DNA of 64,000 nt. Origin: Gari tellinella. Taxonomy: Eukaryota; Mollusca; Bivalvia; Cardiida; Psammobiidae. The stretch is taken from assembly GCA_922989275.2 (NCBI GenBank), contig OV277870.1, forward strand, positions 59,855,079 through 59,919,078, given 5' to 3'. The position numbers and the translations under genes were made by a program. This document shows positions 18,771 to 28,151 of this stretch, one piece after another (the stretch's first letter is position 1; every line of letters starts with the position of its first letter). The notes beneath the pieces were generated by a model. It was not told where the DNA came from. It ran no database searches and saw only the letters and a program-made list of their open reading frames with translations.

Positions 18771-19154
18771 GTCTCTCTGACCATATTTTTTAAATGAAAT
18801 TATAGAAAGTTCGAATTTTACTAATTTTGAATTGAAGCAGATGACAATTGTTAAATTAAAATAAAAATACTTAGCTTTCAAAGTGAGAAGGATTTATTAG
18901 GATCTAAATGTAGGTATACCAGTTGTAAACTGATTCTTGTTCAAGGGGAAATCAGCAAAGATTTATCACTAGTGTTTTCTGCAAATTATGGTGAGAAGAC
19001 TTGAGAAGACTTGCTAATTTGTTTCTTATGTACACAATAAATCCTATAATGAAGTGGTTTGTAAACAGATCAAAATGTAACCTGACTGTATCTATGTATA
19101 TCTTTACCATCATACAATATATAATAGTTGATTAGCTATTCCAAAGAAAATGCA
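18771..19154. other. Unassigned AT-rich sequence
   Basis: No gene, no element ends and no long frame were found. Confidence 0.4.
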
Positions 19155-19385
19155 TTTTTCAACACCATGAATTTGTTTAAAATAGACTCATTACATAATT
19201 TTGCAAACAGTGTAGACCCAGATCAGAGGGCTCCTATAGGAGTCCTGTGATCAGGGTCTACACTGTTTGCTAATTTAGAGCAGTATTTATTAAACTACCC
19301 AGACTGGTTTATGTTTTGATAATTAAAAAAGATCCACAAGAGAACATAAAAACCCACAAGAGTTACTTAGTGTTGAAAGGATTAA
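19155..19385. mobile_element. MITE-F
   Basis: Left arm TTTTTCAACACCATGAATTT, right arm AGTTACTTAGTGTTGAAAGG with TTAA. The near-perfect core GCAAACAGTGTAGACCCAGA turns at GGGCTCCTATAGGAGTCC. Confidence 0.8.
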
Positions 19386-19407
19386 CCATTCTCCTGCTAT
19401 TAGAATG

Positions 19408-20427
19408 AGTTCATGAACTGGGAACTTTCATTAACTTTCATGAAAATTCATCAGCTGTCCATTAATTGTTCATCAAAGTAAAGTCTTCAACATGACGTTC
19501 ATGAACTGTTCATGAACAGCAGTTCAACATCAATATGTTCATGAACTGTTCATCAAAATAAGGGTCTTCAACGTAAAGTTCATGAACTGTTCAATGAAAA
19601 GTAGTTCATGAACTGTTCATCAAAATAAGACATTCAACATGAAGTTCATGAGCTGTTCATGAACAGCAGTTCAACATCAAAATGTTCATGAACTGTTCAT
19701 CGAAATAAGGTCTTCAACATGAAGTTCATGAACTGTTAATGAACAGCAGTTCAATATCAAGCTGTTCATGAACAGCAGTTCAACATCAAAATGTTCATGA
19801 ACTGTACATCAAAATAAGCCATTCAACATGAAGTTCATGAACTTTTCATGAACAGCAGTTCAACATCAAAATGTTCATGAACTGTTCATCGAAATAAGGT
19901 CTTCAACATGAAGTTCATGAACTGTTAATGAACAGCAGTTCAATATCAAACTGTTCATGAACTGTTCATCAAAATAAGGCCTTCAACATGAGGTCCATGA
20001 ATTTTTCATGAACAGCAGTTCAACATCAAAATGTTCATGAACTGTTCATCGAAATATGGTCTTCAACATTAAGTTCATGAACAGTTGAATGAAAAGTAGT
20101 TCATGAACTGTTCATCAAAATAAGGCCTTCAACATGAAGTTCATGAACTGTTCATGAACAGGCTACGAGGTTATAAAGCTTTTGACTTAAGTCTAAACTC
20201 GTTCCCAAGCATTTGATTGGTCAGATTTGAGCCTAGGCTCAAATCTGACCAATCAAATGCTTGGGAACACACTCAGACTCAACCAGAATGCTTTATAACC
20301 TCGGAGCCAGCAGTTCAACATCAAAAGGTTCGTGAACTGTTCATCAATATAGGGTGTTCAACATGAAGTTCATTAACTGTTCATGAAAGCAGTTCAATAT
20401 CAAAATGTTCATGAACTGTTCATCAAG
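19408..20427. repeat. About 80-bp minisatellite rich in TTCATGAACTGTTCAT
   Basis: Units combine AACATGAAGTTCATGAACTG, TTCATGAACAGCAGTTCAAC and ATCAAAATGTTCATGAACTG, ending with AAAATAAGGTCTTC. Several units lack one submotif. Each unit contains short palindromes built on TTCATGAA. A MITE-like element interrupts the array at 20161-20308. Confidence 0.85.
20161..20308. mobile_element. Palindromic element inside the minisatellite
   Basis: Outer ends GGCTACGAGGTTATAAAGC and GCTTTATAACCTCGGAGCC are inverted. The centre 20201-20268 is a 68-bp perfect palindrome turning at GAGCCTAGGCTC. Flanking minisatellite sequence (GAACA / AGCAGTTC) shows a clean insertion with at most one duplicated base visible. 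Confidence 0.8.
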
Positions 20428-20513
20428 GGATGAGGGATTAAGGGATAGTGTATTCAGATGTCTCTTCCTCTGTATCATTCAGTGTATGGTGGCCTGTATT
20501 TGCAGTCAGTGTT

Positions 20514-20728
20514 TTAACCCATTCTATGCTGAGTAATATTTGGCGGCCATTTTAAAATGTCGTCTGCAGCGGGTATAACTCAAATATTTGTAAAAGATTT
20601 TAGCAGTTTCTAATAGAATATTGACTTTGCTGCAAACAGTTTTGATCTCAGTTGTGGGGCCTGATCTGAGATCAAAACTGTTTGCCTAGAGGTACACCTA
20701 AAAGTGTATCCCGCATAAAATGTTTTAA
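20514..20728. mobile_element. MITE-P (D relative)
   Basis: Ends TTAACCCATTCTATGCTGAG and CGCATAAAATGTTTTAA. The core GCAAACAGTTTTGATCTCAG folds on CTGAGATCAAAACTGTTTGC, with GTCGTCTGCAGC in the left arm as in MITE-D. Confidence 0.7.
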
Positions 20729-20813
20729 GTGCTATTGAAGCTTCGATATTTATTGACTATTATACAACGGCTGAGAGGCCACATGCAAGGCGGTTATATA
20801 TCATACACTTTCA

Positions 20814-21001
20814 GTAAAATCTCTCTATTGTTACAAATGAAAAAAAAGAAAAAGATTTACTGATCTTATTAAAGACAGGTGACAGTTTAAAACAAGATGA
20901 ATTAGGTAAAGCAGAAAGCTCTTATACTTTCATTTTGCTTTAAGCAGTCACCTGCCTTTAAGATGTGAAGTACAAATCCTTAAAAGAGAGGTTTTGCTGT
21001 A
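20814..21001. mobile_element. MITE-B, decayed
   Basis: CAGTAAAATCTCTCTATTGT at the left and AGAGAGGTTTTGCTGTA at the right. The hairpin has lost the GGAGC turn (AAAGCTCTTATACTTTCA). Confidence 0.65.
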
Positions 21002-21054
21002 TGTAGAGTTTACGTCATCCTGTAACAGTAGGCTGTAGAACTTGACTTCTGAAG

Positions 21055-21263
21055 TACAATAAAAGCTCTCTAATACGGCCACTAAAAGGAAGGATAATTC
21101 ATAGTATAAAAGACAGGCGATAGCTTAAAGCAAGGTGGCAGTGAAACAGAAAGCTCCTAAAGGAGCTTTCTGTTTCACTGTCACCTTGCTTTAAGCAGTC
21201 ACCTGCCTTAAACATCCAATAATCAACAAAAAATAGTGGCCGTTATAGAGAGGTTCTACTGTA
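21055..21263. mobile_element. MITE-B
   Basis: Flanked by TA on both sides, with ends CAATAAAAGCTCTCTAATAC and GTTATAGAGAGGTTCTACTG. The long hairpin from GCTTAAAGCAAGGTGGCAG turns at AGCTCCTAAAGGAGCT. Confidence 0.8.
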
Positions 21264-21273
21264 CCAATATATT

Positions 21274-21515
21274 TTAACCCTTTCTACCCTACAGCCTTCT
21301 GTAGAGATTACTGATTACATATGCAAACAGTATAGACCCTGATCAGAGGGCTCCTATAGGAGTCCTCTGATCAGTGTCTGCACTGTTTGTTATTTTCAAT
21401 GGTTTTTGTTGACATGTCAAAAATACAACAGTAGACTGGTTCAAATTGCCTGTACTAGAAGAGTCCAAAAGGGCAATAAATACCCACAAGAGATATTTAG
21501 GGTTGAAAGGGTTAA
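21274..21515. mobile_element. MITE-F variant
   Basis: TTAACCCTTTCTACCCTAC at the left and TTAGGGTTGAAAGGGTTAA at the right. The core GCAAACAGTATAGACCCTGA turns at GGGCTCCTATAGGAGTCC. Confidence 0.75.
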
Positions 21516-21598
21516 CCATTCATTCCCAACTAGAGAGAGCCAGGCCTCACCATTATAAGAAGGATTAATCAATGGCATGTTAATCAAAACTGGATGGC

Positions 21599-21624
21599 GA
21601 TAATGATGATGATGATGATGATGG
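21599..21624. repeat. (GAT)n microsatellite
   Basis: About seven consecutive GAT triplets. It creates a histidine run in a minus-strand frame that has no other support. Confidence 0.9.
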
Positions 21625-21654
21625 CGATTTGCTCCATAGACACACATATTTTTT

Positions 21655-21812
21655 AAGAAAATAGTTCCATTTTATACAGCCATGAATATGTTCTATAAAA
21701 AATACATTCTATATCCTTGCAGATTGTAACTTAAAGCAGGTTAAGAACAAGCCTTTCAACCTGCTTTAAGTTGTCATCAAAACTAGATACTGGCTATGGA
21801 GAGAAGGTTTTT
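21655..21812. mobile_element. MITE-A, deleted hairpin
   Basis: Contains AGAAAATAGTTCCATTTTAT and CATGAATATGTTC, then AACTTAAAGCAGGTTAAGAA directly joined to CCTTTCAACCTGCTTTAAG. Both outer ends are degraded. Confidence 0.65.
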
Positions 21813-22103
21813 TATTCGGGAATTTTCTGTTGCTATTCTACTAACTCCTATCAAACTAACACCAAATTTATATGATCGGACATTCATTTTTAGAAGGCCC
21901 TGTCTGAATACAGTCCATCCTAGATTACTAATTCAGACTTAAGTTAAACTTACCCATATTTCAAAGTCAAAATGTTGCTTAGTCACCTGTTTCTACTTTT
22001 TAAGACAGGTGACCATTTAAGGAGGTTGAAAGTAATTCTTATCAATATTTTAGAGTGAAAAAATATCTGATGATTATCAGATCTGATGGTAGTGCTTTCC
22101 TAA

Positions 22104-22290
22104 TTTAACCCGTTCTTATTTCTAGTTTTGAAGACAGTTGAGCTTTTGCTTTATTTTCGACTTGCTTTAAGCTGTAACATCTGCAAGGATATAGAATTAT
22201 TTTTTTTTTATAAAAGAGTCTACTTATTCATAACTGTATTAAGTGGAACTATTTTCTTAAGTGGAGGAATAAAATACCCTAAACCTGCAT
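22104..22290. mobile_element. MITE-A, decayed
   Basis: TTAACCCGTTCTTATTTC at the left, only the right hairpin arm (TTGCTTTATTTTCGACTTGC), then GGAACTATTTTCTTAAGTGG. The right end is lost. A second small MITE-A scrap lies at 21980-22060. Confidence 0.55.
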
Positions 22291-22549
22291 TAGTATCTTC
22301 TAACTTGAAATGCACTGCATGACATGAAAAAAATTTTTTTTGCAGTGTTTTGTTGACAACAATTTAGTGGCACACATTGTGATTTGAATTGTATACATAA
22401 CCAAAAAAAAAAGAAAAACCTTTTAACATATCTTTATTGCTCAGTTATTTTGGATTAGTGTAACAAGTTTGTATAAACATTCAGTGAATGCCATCTATTA
22501 CACCTAACTCAAACGAAATATTGTATTTACTGTTTAACATTAGTAGCTT

Positions 22550-22622
22550 GTTAAAGTAAGATTAAAGTAAAGCAGAAAGCTCCTTCAGGAGCTTTCTGCT
22601 TTACTTTCATCATGCTTTAAAC
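22550..22622. repeat. Solo core-1 hairpin
   Basis: GTAAAGCAGAAAGCTCCTTC folds on GGAGCTTTCTGCTTTAC, with outer GTAAGATTAAA / TTTCATCATGC arms. It mixes the GTAAAGCAGAA arm of A with the AGCTCC turn of B and M. No family ends were identified around it. Confidence 0.65.
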
Positions 22623-22672
22623 TATCCCCTTTTTTAAGAGTCACTCGTTAATCTTCTGTAATGTGTTGTAAT

Positions 22673-22994
22673 TACAGTACTGAACCTTATTAAATTAGCA
22701 TTTTTTGCGATTCGCTTGCAATTCGATGGCAATTCGCTTGCAATTCGATGGCAATTCGCTTGTGAATATTTTCAGATGCAATTAACACGTTAAGTTTGCC
22801 TGAATTGTGTATCTCACCAACATTCGCAAATATGCCTTCGTTAATGTTTTTCGATTCCATTTTTGTCACAACCGCTTTGGAAAAATCGCGTGAAACGAAT
22901 CAAGCACACGGTTTGCTTTTTGAAGCGCCCGATGGCGATTCGATGGCAATTCGCTTGCGATTATCAATTTAATTTAATACGGTTCAGTACTGTA
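22673..22994. mobile_element. MITE-J copy 1
   Basis: TA-CAGTACTGAACCTTATTA at the left and TAATACGGTTCAGTACTG-TA at the right. Inside both arms are reiterated CAATTCGATGG / CAATTCGCTTG motifs. A second copy at 29.2 kb shares ends and layout. TA on both sides fits mariner-type insertion. Confidence 0.8.
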
Positions 22995-23343
22995 AGGGAA
23001 TTCACTGTGATGTATATTATGGAACAGAGGTCAGCCAAAAAAGTTTTGGACGTGTTACAGTTCTTGATGATGTCATTGACCTCATTACCTGACCAGTAAT
23101 CTCTTACTATCACACGACATGCTTCACATTGGCAACTATCAAACCACGACAACCTCGACATGGTCACCCTGATCAGCTACATGGCCAGTAGTATGGCTCC
23201 AGATACATCACACACTCGCTCATTATCTTATACTATTCACAACATCTTGGTCATGCATTTTGTCAAAGCACACAAGGGAGTTAACTCATTGTTTCCTATA
23301 AGCTGTTATAATTGTGAGACGTGACAGTTAGTGTACTAGTGTT
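22995..23343. other. Unassigned unique sequence
   Basis: The base composition is less AT-rich than the flanks, and opposing frames of 60-80 codons exist on both strands, but neither has a convincing splice-site pair or recognised motif. Confidence 0.35.
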
Positions 23344-23592
23344 TTAACTCTTTCCTCCCTGAAACTTTAAATGGACAATTCCAGTTTCCATTTAAGTCGA
23401 GTCCATTTCTGACTTTTAAGGGTTGTTTTTGTCAATGTTTGGCATTATGACAAACAGTGAAGACCCTGATCAGAGGGCTCCTAGGAGCCCTCTGATTTGG
23501 GTCTTCACTGTTTGCATGGGACAAGTGAACTATTCAAATGTACACTATTTGCAAAGGACCCCAATATGCGGGACTAGGGTTCAAAGGGTTAA
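23344..23592. mobile_element. MITE-E, full length
   Basis: TTAACTCTTTCCTCCCTGAA to GGACTAGGGTTCAAAGGGTTAA-type ends. The core ACAAACAGTGAAGACCCTGA turns at GGGCTCCTAGGAGCCC. The arms include TTTAAATGGACAATTCCAG and GTCCATTTCTGACTTTTAAG. Confidence 0.85.
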
Positions 23593-23749
23593 AGGTAACT
23601 GTTTCATGTTGACTTGAGATAACTTACTTACTTTCATCTACTGTTAGTTCCTTAGAACTCTGAGGAAACAGCTTCTGCTCAAAACAACATCAGCTTTAGA
23701 TCTGAAGTCCAACTCTTTTTACTTTATATTTGGGGATATACAATCCAAG

Positions 23750-23859
23750 CAACAAACAGATTGGATCCTGATCAGATTCTTAGATACTGTGTGTCTGATC
23801 TGGATCCAATCAGTTTGCAAAGATCTAGAGAATTCATTTCATGGCATGGAAAGAGTTAA
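23750..23859. mobile_element. MITE-D, left end lost
   Basis: The core AACAGATTGGATCCTGATC folds on ATCTGGATCCAATCAGTTTG. The right end is ATGGCATGGAAAGAGTTAA. Confidence 0.55.
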
Positions 23860-23950
23860 GCAAACAACCTGCTTACCTAACACTGGCTTAGGCAACAAAA
23901 CCATGCGATAGATTAACAACAATTAGAATGTTTGTACTGTTTGTCACAGA

Positions 23951-24162
23951 TACCGTCAAACTTGTAGTAAACAACCACTATAGTAGCCTGCGTATCTTGT
24001 AACACAAGTGACAGCTTAATGCAGGATACAAATAATGCAGAAAGCTCCTATAGGAGCTTTCTGCATTATTTATATCTTGCATTAAACTTCACTTGTATTG
24101 AAGTATTCAAGATTGCCAATTAGTTTACTGTTAATTGGCAGTTTTATACAAGACTGACTGTA
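23951..24162. mobile_element. MITE-M, full length
   Basis: TA-CCGTCAAACTTGTAGTAAA at the left and TTTATACAAGACTGACTG-TA at the right. The hairpin GCTTAATGCAGGATACAAAT turns at AGCTCCTATAGGAGCT. This copy defines the ends of the M family. Confidence 0.75.
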
Positions 24163-24236
24163 CCGCCAATAAAGAATTGCCAGTCTGCAGAAAGAGCCTT
24201 GTGAAATTTCACACACTTGGTAAAGATATGAAAAGT

Positions 24237-24430
24237 CAGAACACCAGATAAGGGTAGTTTTTCAAAAACTTAAAATCTTTATTATTGAATTAAACCCTAT
24301 GGTGTTACTACTCATTAGAATCGTCTCTTCGAGACGATTCTTATGAGTACTAACACAATAGGATTTGGGTTCTGAATAAGTGAGAAAATGTTTGATTTGT
24401 TGAAATAACTCCCTCTTATCTGGAGCCCTG
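24237..24430. mobile_element. MITE-C with target duplication
   Basis: The left end is decayed (CAGAACACCAGATAAGGG); the right end CTTATCTGGAGCCCTG is intact. AAAAGT flanks both sides (24231-24236 and 24431-24436). The hairpin turns at TCGTCTCTTCGAGACGA. Confidence 0.8.
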
Positions 24431-24799
24431 AAAAGTAAAGAGAAAAATAAGGTAAAAGTAACAGTTTGTTCACAAACCTGTCAATCAACAGTTAGATAGA
24501 GGGTGAAACTATAATCTAGTTGGTCGAGGAGATAATATTCACACTTTGATCCCATGATTATAGCAGGATTAACCTCGTCATTCACTAACCTGAGGTAAAT
24601 AAACACAAGAGCTGGATAATTGTTACTTCAAAGACTGACTCAATGGCCACTGCCCGCCTATACTGTAAGTGGTACAAGTATTGAGGGTCGCCCTTGTCTT
24701 AAAATGTTTTAAATACTAGAACCTGTTTTAATTCTTTGCTACATGGCTTGTTAGTTCATCTGTTTAGAAGAAAACATCAAGCTATTGTCATCACTTCAG

Positions 24800-25353
24800 C
24801 TCTGCATCGTCATCGTTTGTCAAGGTCTTCTGAAACATTAATGTTGGCTATAACTTTAGAACTACATGTGATGCAGACTTTTATATTTGGTATGTGACAC
24901 TATGTGAACTCACCTCAAGCAGCTCTTGAGCTCAGTACAACTCAGGTCGTTTCCAACAAAGGTCAAGGTCATTTAAAAGTCATTTAGAGTTAAAATAGAG
25001 TGAAATTAACATTGTTTATAACTTTTGAACTGCATGTGATACATTACATGTGGGACAAAGGTCAAGGTCATTAAAGGGTCAAATAGGGTTAATTAAACAT
25101 TGGCCATAACTTTGAAACAACATGTGATAGAGACTTCATATTGTGTGTGTGTGTGAACTCAATGCAAGTCTTTGCAAGGAGCTCTTGAGCTCAGTACAAG
25201 TTGGGTCATGCCAGACAAAGGTAAAGGTCATTTAGTAAACAGACCGACAAATAGTAAAGTCAGACAAAAGCAATACTAATTATCTTGCTTTTCCTTCTTA
25301 ATCTATTAGGGATAACAAAACAGAGGTGTGTTAGCATTCACATGCAGGTCTCT
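24800..25353 (+). repeat. R element
   Basis: Repeated AGCTCTTGAGCTCAGTACAA near 24922 and 25182, each followed by CAAAGGTCAAGGTCA-type sequence, and three TGGCTATAACTTT-like units. It ends with GCAGGTCTCTTGTTTTT, similar to the G/R 3' end. A short (GT)n lies near 25145. Non-coding. Confidence 0.5.
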
Positions 25354-25521
25354 TGTTTTTAGTCTTGAAGACAATGCTGCTTAAAGTATGCTACAAGGGT
25401 AACTTGGTGTTTTATAAAGAAACACTACTCACTCAGACTTGGGATGAAACCTGGGTTGCCAGGCTCGAAATCATCAAGGATGCCATTTCTCCGGATTTTT
25501 TCTAAATTCTTCGGATTTTTT

Positions 25522-26992
25522 AGCTCACCTGGCACGTAGTGCCAAGGTGAGCTTTTAGGATCGCTGGATGTCCGTCGTCCGTCGTCTGTCCGTCCGCACT
25601 CATGGGAAGGGTGTTGTGAGTTGCATCATGTGTATGAAACAGACTTGTGGGGAAAAACACTACATATGGGTTGCACCCCCTAAGCAACACATGTTCAAAA
25701 CAATCCTCTGTTGTAGGGGGTGCAATTAAACTTATATGTTTGCACAAGTGCTTTGTCCACATGGACAAAAAACAACCATAAATTGTGAGCTACTTGTACA
25801 GAAGGTACTCCTGAGCTTCGAGCACCTCATATGCAACCTATGTACATGTGGACAGTGTCCGTCCGTACTTATTTGTGGGGTGAAAAACACAAGTACCCGC
25901 TCATGTGTACGTCCGTCCGTCCGTCCGTCCACAATTGTTCGTTAACACTCTAACAGGTTCAAATCTCATTGGATCTTGATGAAACTTGGTCACAATGTTT
26001 GCCTCAATGAAATCTAGGTCAAGTTCGAATGTGGGTCATGTCCGGTCAAAAACTAGGTCACTAGGTCAAATCTTCGAAAAACCTTGTTAACACTCTAGAG
26101 GCTACAAATTTCATTGGATCTTCATGAAACTTCATCAATATGATTGCCTCAAAGAAATCTAGGCCAAGTTCGAATGTGGGTCATGTCCGGTCAAAAACTA
26201 GGTCACTAGGTCAAATCTTCGAAAAACCTTGTTAACACTCTAGAGACTACAAATTTCATTGGATCTTCATGAAACTTCATCAAAATGTTTGCCTTAATGA
26301 AATTTAGCTCAAGTTCGAATGTGGGTCATGTCCGGTCAAAAACTAGGTCACTAGGTCAAATTATCGAAAAATCTTGTTAACACTCTAGAGGCTACAAATT
26401 TCATTGGATCTTCATGAAACTTCATCAGTATGATTGCCTCAATGACATCTAGGCCAAGTTCGAATGTGGGTCATGTGCGGTCAAAAACTAGGTCACTAGA
26501 TCAAATCTTCGGAAAACCTTTCTAACACTCTAGAGACTACAAATTTCACTGGATCTTCATGAAACTTCATCAAAATGTTTGCCTCAATGAAATCTAGGTC
26601 AAGTTAAAATGTGGGTCATGTCTAGTCAAAAACTAGGTCACTAGGTCGAATCATCGAAAAACCGTATTAACACTCTAGAGACTACAAATTTCATTTGATC
26701 TTCATAAAACTTCATGAAAAGGTTTGCCTCAATGAAATATAGGTCAAGTTCAAATGTGGCTTATGTCTTGTCAAAAACTAGGTCACTAGGTCAAATCATC
26801 GAAAAACCTCGTTAACACTCTAGAGACTACAAAATTCATTGAATCTTCATGAAACTTGAACAAAATGTTTGTCTCATTGAAATGGAGGTCAAGTTAGAAT
26901 GAGGGTCATGCCCGGTCAAAAACTAGGTCACACGGTGTACATGGTTACATGGTTACCAGGTGAGCGATTTAGGGCCATAGTGGCCCTTGTTT
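25522..26992 (+). mobile_element. G element 2 (Helentron-like)
   Basis: 5' AGCTCACCTGGCACGTAGTG with a stem to CCAAGGTGAGCT; 3' CCAGGTGAGCGATTTAGGGC with hairpin GGGCCATAGTGGCCC before TTGTT. The body holds (GTCC)n-like microsatellite and a tandem array. A block at about 25597-25905 separates two GTCCGTCC tracts and is absent from G element 3, so it is probably a secondary insertion. No protein is encoded. Confidence 0.65.
25943..26930 (+). repeat. About 145-bp tandem array inside G element 2
   Basis: Seven units starting near 25943, 26087, 26231, 26376, 26520, 26666 and 26813, each opening TTAACACTCTAGAGACTACA and containing GGTCAAAAACTAGGTCACTA. Units differ mainly by point changes. Confidence 0.9.
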
Positions 26993-27184
26993 TATCAATT
27001 TATGGCAGCCCTGAGTCATACACCATACCACGTTGCCATAAAAGCATGTTTTTACAGCAACAAGTGATGATAAACTTACACACTGTGATCCTCCTGTAAG
27101 ACAATAGCGACTCTGATCTGGGTCTATACTGTTAAGAAAAAGTGTCATAGACTAACAGCAGGAGAAGAGATGTGTTTCAATTAT

Positions 27185-27656
27185 TTACCCTGTTCTAGTA
27201 GTGAAATATGTGTCCACTTGAAGCAGGTTGAAAGTAAAGCAGAATGCACCTTAAGCCACATTCTGCTTTATGTTCAACCTGCTGCTTTGATTAAAAGAAA
27301 ATCTTATAGTGCATGATCCATGATTGTATAAAGAGAAATGTTTTTCAGTGGCAGGGCTGCCATTTCTACGGATTTTTCCTAAATCTTAGGATTTTTTTTC
27401 TTGTACATGGTAGCTTAAAGTAGGCTGAAAGTAAAGCAGAATGCGCCTTAAGGTGCTTTACTTCCAGTCTGTTTTAAGTAGTCATGCATCAACAAAATTA
27501 GAAACAGGCGTTTGAGTAAAGGTACGATTTGTAAAATTGCACTTGAAAAATACAAATTAGGAAATCTTAGGATTTTTCATGTCAACTTATGGCAGCGCTG
27601 CAGTGGTGGAATAAGTAGAGGCATAAAAGGTGTATGAAATATTTATGGCATAATAA
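27185..27656. mobile_element. MITE-A interrupted by MITE-O
   Basis: The left piece holds TCTAGTAGTGAAATATGTG and a full core-1 hairpin and ends TTTTTCAGTGG. The right piece resumes CAGTGGTGGAATAAGTAGAG and ends in a decayed TTTATGGCATAATA. CAGTGG is duplicated at the junctions. Confidence 0.7.
27352..27600. mobile_element. MITE-O nested in MITE-A
   Basis: Ends CAGGGCTGCCATTTCTACGG and AACTTATGGCAGCGCTG with a CAGTGG target duplication. Inside is a segment homologous to MITE-A, from GTAGCTTAAAGTAGGCTGAA to AAATTAGAAACAGGC and GAGTAAAGGT, so the hAT-like ends enclose A-derived sequence. Confidence 0.75.
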
Positions 27657-27915
27657 CTGGCATTTTTATGGTTAACTGGCATTTTTAAACAGTCTGAATC
27701 CTCGTTATCAATTTGTAACAAAACCATGTATTGGTAGGATAAGATTAATGTGTACATTTATCTAATCAGAATAATCAAATGATAATATTTATAATAGATA
27801 ATCAAGAGAACTTATCTAGAGTAATTAAGTTCAAAATATATATTCTATTTCTATGACCTTAAAGCATTTTGTCAACAGTAATGAAGAAAGCTCCATTAGA
27901 GTAGAATGAAAGTAA

Positions 27916-28150
27916 AACTCCTTCTTTACCTCATAGCCTGTTTCTAGTTTTGAAGACAGGTGACCACTTAAAGCCGGTTGTATTAAAGGTGCATTATGTT
28001 TGCTTTCTGCCAGTTTTAATCTACCATCAGCTAGGATATAGAAAATATTTCTTTATATGGTGCATATGCATTCCTGTATAAAGTGGAACTATTTTTTTCA
28101 GTGGAGGAATTAAAGGTGTGAAAAAGCATATTCATGGAATAATGAGTATT
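27916..28150. mobile_element. MITE-A, decayed
   Basis: TACCTCATAGCCTGTTTCTA at the left, GAAGACAGGTGACCACTTAA, a hairpin with a deleted turn, and TTCATGGAATAATGAG at the right, immediately followed by a G element. Confidence 0.6.
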
Positions 28151-28151
28151 T

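Larger units (their letters stand above)
25480..27011. mobile_element. MITE-O interrupted by G element 2
   Basis: The left piece GATGCCATTTCTCCGGATTT runs to TTCTTCGGATTTTT. The right piece resumes ATCAATTTATGGCAGCCCTG. Other O copies in the window read continuously through the equivalent GGATTTTTCATGTCAACTTA, which identifies the break. Confidence 0.6.

Noticed and set aside
21441..21647. Minus-strand frame with a polyhistidine run
   Set aside because: The run is the (GAT)n microsatellite read backwards, and the rest is MITE-F sequence.
22964..23170. Opposed open frames (+ and -) in unique sequence
   Set aside because: Both end within or beside MITE-J sequence, splice signals are weak, and the two strands compete for the same bases. 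No recognised motif.
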